Origin: Deltaproteobacteria bacterium
Lineage (GTDB): Bacteria; Desulfobacterota; Binatia; HRBIN30; JACQVA1
Assembly: GCA_016210005.1 (NCBI GenBank)
Contig: JACQVA010000141.1
Span: 1 to 34,190 of the forward strand
Length of the DNA stretch: 34,190 nucleotides
Direction of reading: 5' to 3'
The translations under genes were made by a program, and so were the position numbers. A model generated the notes under the pieces. It worked only from the letters and a program-made list of their open reading frames with translations, ran no database searches and had not been told where the DNA came from. This document shows positions 30,705-34,190 of the stretch, in pieces (within the stretch, counting starts at the first letter, position 1; each line of letters opens with the position of its first letter).

Positions 30705-30734
30705 TTGACTCGGTTTCGGCCTCACGCCTAATAA
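30705..30734 (+). promoter_or_regulatory. Promoter giving a probably leaderless transcript
   Basis: TTGACT (30705-30710), 18 bases and TAATAA (30729-30734) form a good sigma70-type promoter. Only six bases separate the -10 box from GTG 30741, so the transcript should start at or within a base or two of the start codon. Confidence 0.6.
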
Positions 30735-30740
30735 CTGGGC

Positions 30741-31916
30741 GTGGACTTGTCGTACTCATCGGACGAAGAACGCTTTCGCGCCGAGCTGCGCCAGTGGCTC
30801 GAACGCAACCCGCCCGGCACTGAGCCGGAACCTCTGGCCGAGTGGGTGGCGTACGGCAAGGCCTGGCAACGCCAGCTCTACGACGCCGGCTGGTGCGGCA
30901 TCGCTTGGCCGGAGCAATACGGCGGCCGCGGCGCGACGCTGATCGAGCAGGTGATCTTTCAGGAGGAAATGGCGCGCGCTCGCGCACCCATGCTGGTCAA
31001 CTTGGCCGGGCTGACCATGGGCGGGCCGGTACTGATCGCCCATGGCAGCGAGGCGCAGAAGCACCGGCACTTGAAAAACATCCTCTCGGCGGAAGAGATC
31101 TGGTGCCAGGGTTTCTCTGAGCCGAACGCAGGCTCGGACCTGGCCGCGCTCAAGACCCGGGCGGTGCTCGACGGCGACAGCTTCGTCGTCAACGGCCAGA
31201 AGGTGTGGACCAGCTTCGCCCGCTACGCCGACTGGTGCATGCTGCTGGTGCGCACCGATCCGGCCGCTCCCAAGCACAAGGGCATCACCTTCCTGCTCGT
31301 CGACATGCACAGCCCGGGCATCAGCGTGCGGCCGCTGCGGCAGATCAACGGCGCGGAGGACTTCAACGAGGTGTTCTTCGAAGACGTACGCGTCCCGCGC
31401 GCCAACGTCATCGGCGAAATCAATCGCGGCTGGGAGATCGCCATCACCACGCTGATGCACGAGCGCGCCACGCTCACCTTCAGCCGCCAGCTGCAATCAA
31501 GCGTGGCGCTGGCGGACACCGTCGACTTCGCCCGCCAGTGGCAGCGCAACGGCCGCCCGGCCAGCCGCGATCCGCTGGTGCGCCAGCAGCTGGCGCAAGC
31601 CGTAATCGACGGCGCCTGCATCAAGTACACCGCCTACCGCAGCCTCACCAAGACGTTGCGCGGCGGCATCCCGGGCCCGGAGGGTTCGATCGAGAAGCTC
31701 TTCTGGAGCGAAATGTACCAGCGTCAGTTGGAAACCGCGCTGGCGATCGCAGGGCCGTACGCACAACTACTCAAAGGCTCAGCCCGTACCCCGGCGGACG
31801 GGCAGTTTCCTTACCTTTACTTGTACGCCCGCGGCCGCACCATCGCTGCCGGCTCTTCCGAAGTGCAACGCAACATCATCGCCGAGCGCGTGCTCGGTCT
31901 GCCGCGCAGGAGCTGA
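30741..31916 (+). CDS. Acyl-CoA dehydrogenase (FadE-type)
   Basis: This 391-residue FAD-dependent acyl-CoA dehydrogenase has WCGIAWPEQYGGRGATLIEQ in the N-terminal helical domain, CQGFSEPNAGSDLAALKTRA for FAD/substrate contacts, and QKVWTSFARYADW and FEDVRVPRANVIGE in the beta domain. The C-terminal helices end TIAAGSSEVQRNIIAERVLGLPR. The position that holds the catalytic Glu in medium-chain enzymes (YEGT) is AAGS here. A Glu at 241 in LMHERATL lies where isovaleryl-CoA-type and some steroid enzymes carry the base. It should introduce a trans-2,3 double bond, passing electrons to ETF. The substrate is unknown. GTG 30741 has no ribosome binding site, which fits the leaderless promoter. A membrane protein gene starts three bases after the stop. 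Confidence 0.93.
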   Translation: MDLSYSSDEERFRAELRQWLERNPPGTEPEPLAEWVAYGKAWQRQLYDAGWCGIAWPEQYGGRGATLIEQVIFQEEMARARAPMLVNLAGLTMGGPVLIAHGSEAQKHRHLKNILSAEEIWCQGFSEPNAGSDLAALKTRAVLDGDSFVVNGQKVWTSFARYADWCMLLVRTDPAAPKHKGITFLLVDMHSPGISVRPLRQINGAEDFNEVFFEDVRVPRANVIGEINRGWEIAITTLMHERATLTFSRQLQSSVALADTVDFARQWQRNGRPASRDPLVRQQLAQAVIDGACIKYTAYRSLTKTLRGGIPGPEGSIEKLFWSEMYQRQLETALAIAGPYAQLLKGSARTPADGQFPYLYLYARGRTIAAGSSEVQRNIIAERVLGLPRRS

Positions 31917-31919
31917 GCC

Positions 31920-32528
31920 GTGCGCGAGGTGGCGTGGTGGTGTTTGCCGGGCCTGGCCGTCATCGGCCCGCTCGCACTGTTGTTGCAGCCCGCGGCAATC
32001 ACGGCACCCTGGCCGGTGTGGCTAATCGCCTCCGCGGTCCTGGGTGTCCTCCTGCACCAGAGCGTGCGCAGTTGGTTCGAGGCCCAAGGCAACGGGTTTC
32101 GCAGCCCGCACCGGGCGGCGCTGGCAGCGATCATCGAACGCGGCCAGCTGGAGCAGCGTCAGGACCGCGGCGACCTCGCCTACCAGGTCTACGAACTGGT
32201 CTTCTACGAGCAGAGCGAGTGGCAGCCGGTGCGCGACCATCTGCACCGCTGCTGGTTCTACGTGCTGTGGTTTTGGACCATTGCCCTCGGCTGCGCCTTG
32301 GGAGCGGGCTTGAGTCTGCTGGCGCTGCTGTGCGGCGCGCGCCCGTTGCTGGCGCTGCTCTACCTTGCGGCCCTGCCGCCACTGGCGGTGATTCTGCGGC
32401 GCAAGGGCGGGCAAACTCATGCGGCGCTGGAGCTGTTCGATCGCGCCCTGGTGCTGACGCATTGGCCGCTGTACGAGACCAAGCTCGGCGCGCTACTGCG
32501 CTATCCCGGGGCCACGCCCTTGCTATGA
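31920..32528 (+). CDS. Membrane protein of unknown function
   Basis: This 202-residue protein has about four hydrophobic helices in two pairs: residues 5-45 (LPGLAVIGPLALLL, VWLIASAVLGVLL) and about 116-160 (YVLWFWTIALGCALG, LLALLYLAALPPLAVIL). The 65-residue stretch between the pairs is charged and soluble (FRSPHRAALAAIIERG, QDRGDLAYQVYELVFYE). The C-terminal tail (HAALELFDRALVLTHWPLYETKLGALLRY) is amphipathic. I recognise no family. GTG 31920 lies three bases after the dehydrogenase stop, and the aldo/keto reductase follows by 28 bases, so it sits in the middle of an operon. The frame shows consistent hydrophobic segments, unlike the overlapping Arg/Pro-rich shadow frame. Confidence 0.78.
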   Translation: MREVAWWCLPGLAVIGPLALLLQPAAITAPWPVWLIASAVLGVLLHQSVRSWFEAQGNGFRSPHRAALAAIIERGQLEQRQDRGDLAYQVYELVFYEQSEWQPVRDHLHRCWFYVLWFWTIALGCALGAGLSLLALLCGARPLLALLYLAALPPLAVILRRKGGQTHAALELFDRALVLTHWPLYETKLGALLRYPGATPLL

Positions 32529-32556
32529 TGCGCCCGCAACCGCCAGGGAGGTCAAG

Positions 32557-33573
32557 ATGAAACGTCGCCGCTTGGGTCGCACGGGGCTGGTGGTTTCGGA
32601 AATCGGCATGGGCACCATGACCTTCGGCAATCAAGCCGATGAGCGCACCAGCCTCGCCATTCTCGATCGCGCCTGGGACGCGGGGGTGGATTTCATCGAT
32701 ATCGCCGAGGTCTATCCCGTCCCACCCGACCCCAAATACGCCGGCCGCAGCGAGGAGATCTGTGGCAAGTGGCTCGCGGGCAAGAAGCGCGACGCCGTCC
32801 TGCTCGCCACCAAGGTGGCAGGGCCGGGGCAGGGCTGGTTCATCCCTGCCGTGCGCGAGGGCAAGACCGCACTCGATCGCCATCACATCGAGCGCGCACT
32901 CGAAGCCAGCTTGCGGCGGCTGAAGACCGACTACATCGACCTTTACCAGACCCATTGGCCCGACCGTGACGTGCCCATCGAGGAAACGCTGGCAGCGCTG
33001 ACGCGGATGGTTGAAGCCGGCAAGGTCCGCTACCTCGGTTGCAGCAACGAGACCGCCTACGGGCTGACCAAGAGCCTGTGGGCCAGCGACGTGCACGGCC
33101 TGGCGCGCTTCGAGACCATCCAGAACAACTTCAGCCTGCTCCATCGCCGGTTTGAGGACGAAATCGCCGAAGTCTGCCGCCGCGAGCAAGTGAGCCTGTT
33201 AGCTTACAGCCCGATCGCCGGCGGCGTGTTGAGCGGCAAGTATCAGAACGGTGCGAGACCGAAGGGCGCCCGCTTCAGCACGTACGCCGAAGGCAACCCG
33301 CGCTCGCAATCGATGGCCCGCCGCTTCGTCAACGAGCAGACCTTGGCTGCCACCGCCCGCTTCGGCGAGATTGCCGCCGCCGGCGGCATGCCGGTCGCGA
33401 CGCTGGCCACCGCCTGGACGCTCACGCACAGCTTCGTCGGCGCCACCCTCATCGGTGCCACCCGCGTCGAGCAGCTCAGCGAAACCCTGGCCGCCGCCGA
33501 GGTGACGCTGACCGCCGACGTGCTCGAACAGTGCAACAAGGTTTGCAAAGAGATCCGCTACCCCATGGGGTAA
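32557..33573 (+). CDS. Aldo/keto reductase, Tas-like
   Basis: This 338-residue NADPH-dependent TIM-barrel oxidoreductase has the catalytic tetrad Asp48 and Tyr53 (DFIDIAEVYPVPPD), Lys86 (ATKVAG) and His133 (YQTHWPDRD). The AEVYPVPP wording matches E. coli Tas and relatives rather than the usual TADVYG. Other landmarks are YLGCSNETAYGL, the cofactor region (YSPIAGGVLSGKY) and TLIGATRVEQLSETL. GGGAGG before ATG 32557 gives a clear start. As the last gene of the acyl-CoA dehydrogenase operon it might reduce an aldehyde or ketone from the same pathway. The family is broad, so the substrate cannot be named. Confidence 0.93.
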   Translation: MKRRRLGRTGLVVSEIGMGTMTFGNQADERTSLAILDRAWDAGVDFIDIAEVYPVPPDPKYAGRSEEICGKWLAGKKRDAVLLATKVAGPGQGWFIPAVREGKTALDRHHIERALEASLRRLKTDYIDLYQTHWPDRDVPIEETLAALTRMVEAGKVRYLGCSNETAYGLTKSLWASDVHGLARFETIQNNFSLLHRRFEDEIAEVCRREQVSLLAYSPIAGGVLSGKYQNGARPKGARFSTYAEGNPRSQSMARRFVNEQTLAATARFGEIAAAGGMPVATLATAWTLTHSFVGATLIGATRVEQLSETLAAAEVTLTADVLEQCNKVCKEIRYPMG

Positions 33574-34190
33574 CAGCGCCGGGGCCACCGGCACCGCCGA
33601 ACTCTATCGGCGTCTCAGATGCTGTGAAGAGCAGAAAGCGGGTCATTCCGCATCCTGATTTCCTTCGTGGCCTAAGCGCTCGATCACGACCTGATAGGCT
33701 TCGGCCTCGGTCGGCGCGCTCGTTTCGAGCGACTACGGTGCATTGCATTGTGCTCTTCTCCGATGCTGCCTACGCTGCAGCGCTGCTGCTCACTCTCAGA
33801 AACGGCCAACTACCTCTGGCATCTCCCTCTGCTGGAGGGGCCTGCACCGCCACCTTACCCGTGTCAACACCGCCTCCTCGCGCGGAGGCACTGCTGCCCG
33901 CGATCCTCACCATAGCGCGGCTTTCTGGAATACAGAGGGACGCACCGAGCCGCGGCCGGCCCGTACTCCCAGATAGGGGGCAACGCTCTCCTCGCTGGAC
34001 CCGATCGAGAGGTGCATACGCAGAGGGCGGCGGCCTGTGCGCCGGCCAGCTGCCGCCGGAGGTAAATGCTGACGTTGATCAGTACAGCGCGTGATGGATA
34101 ACGGCATCTGTCGGAGGGAAGTTGAGGTCTAGTGCGAGCGGTCGTGCGCTCTAGTCATGGCTCTCAAATGCGTTGGTGTAGTGCCCGGCA
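33574..34190. other. Non-coding or unrecognised right end of the window
   Basis: No convincing gene lies in these 617 bases. The open frames are mixed and have no continuous signal, hydrophobic or family-like pattern. A short frame opening at ATG 34157 runs off the end and is too short to judge. There is no clear terminator for the aldo/keto reductase operon. Confidence 0.5.

Larger units (their letters stand above)
30378..30740. other. Intergenic region with REP hairpin, operator palindrome and promoter
   Basis: This 363-base gap holds no gene I can support. It contains a REP-like hairpin (30541-30566), a perfect 10-bp palindrome (30602-30624) and a promoter (30705-30734), each listed separately. 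The first 160 bases show nothing recognisable. Confidence 0.6.

Noticed and set aside
31205-32560. 451-residue plus-strand frame spanning the dehydrogenase and membrane protein genes
   Set aside because: It is Arg/Pro/Gly-rich with no recognisable domain and overlaps two genes with clear motifs or membrane segments.
33531-34094. 187-residue frame at the right end
   Set aside because: It starts inside the aldo/keto reductase gene in another frame, is rich in Arg/Pro/Ala and has no family-like segment.

Overview
This is a GC-rich window of about 34 kb with 27 protein-coding genes that I can support. I see no rRNA, tRNA, CRISPR array, integrase or transposase. The gene mix suggests a soil or sediment bacterium of the broad 'deltaproteobacterial' grade, perhaps the Binatota/Desulfobacterota side. 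It includes many secreted FG-GAP proteins with Pro-Thr linkers, dockerin-like and cohesin-like modules, an HMG-CoA-synthase-like/DUF35 fusion next to an SCP2-type thiolase, type III CoA-transferases and an acyl-CoA dehydrogenase. That placement is inferred from gene content only.

Layout. Positions 1-3180 hold two small retropepsin-like proteases, a lipoprotein and a VKOR-DsbA disulfide-forming fusion. Positions 3414-11841 hold three large secreted FG-GAP beta-propeller proteins around an isolated dnaA gene, which has its own promoter and a DnaA-box palindrome in its leader. Positions 11875-14429 hold a translationally coupled acyl-CoA condensing pair (HMGCS-like/DUF35 and thiolase). Positions 14430-17262 hold a small conserved protein behind a sigma54-like promoter with two palindromic upstream sites, an orphan membrane histidine kinase and a DUF5658 membrane protein. 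Positions 17331-19770 hold a tandem pair of type III CoA-transferases on the minus strand. Positions 19771-21459 hold repeat-rich DNA and two hypothetical proteins. Positions 21460-26978 hold the most interesting block, described next. Positions 27037-30377 hold fabF with a pair of ArsA/Get3-like ATPases. Positions 30741-33573 hold an acyl-CoA dehydrogenase, a membrane protein and a Tas-like aldo/keto reductase.

The main candidate system is at 21460-26978. Four consecutive exported proteins have the parts of a cohesin-dockerin assembly: a seven-bladed propeller with a dockerin-like dyad (cargo), a weak cohesin-like domain with a dockerin-like dyad (adaptor), a clear cohesin-like domain with a Pro-Thr stalk and a C-terminal anchor (anchoring scaffoldin), and a subtilase with a dockerin-like dyad (enzyme). 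Elsewhere, one more propeller protein carries a dockerin-like end and two carry the same type of C-terminal anchor. No protein in the window has both ends. I infer a surface complex that displays a protease and ligand-binding propellers instead of cellulases. All five domain assignments come from reading the sequence, and binding is untested.

Three repeat families lie between genes: REP-like 'CATTCCCGCG' hairpins, 'CCCTCTCCCC' hairpins, and short-period purine/pyrimidine tracts. Several promoters are visible. Two sit so close to their start codons that leaderless or near-leaderless transcripts are likely.
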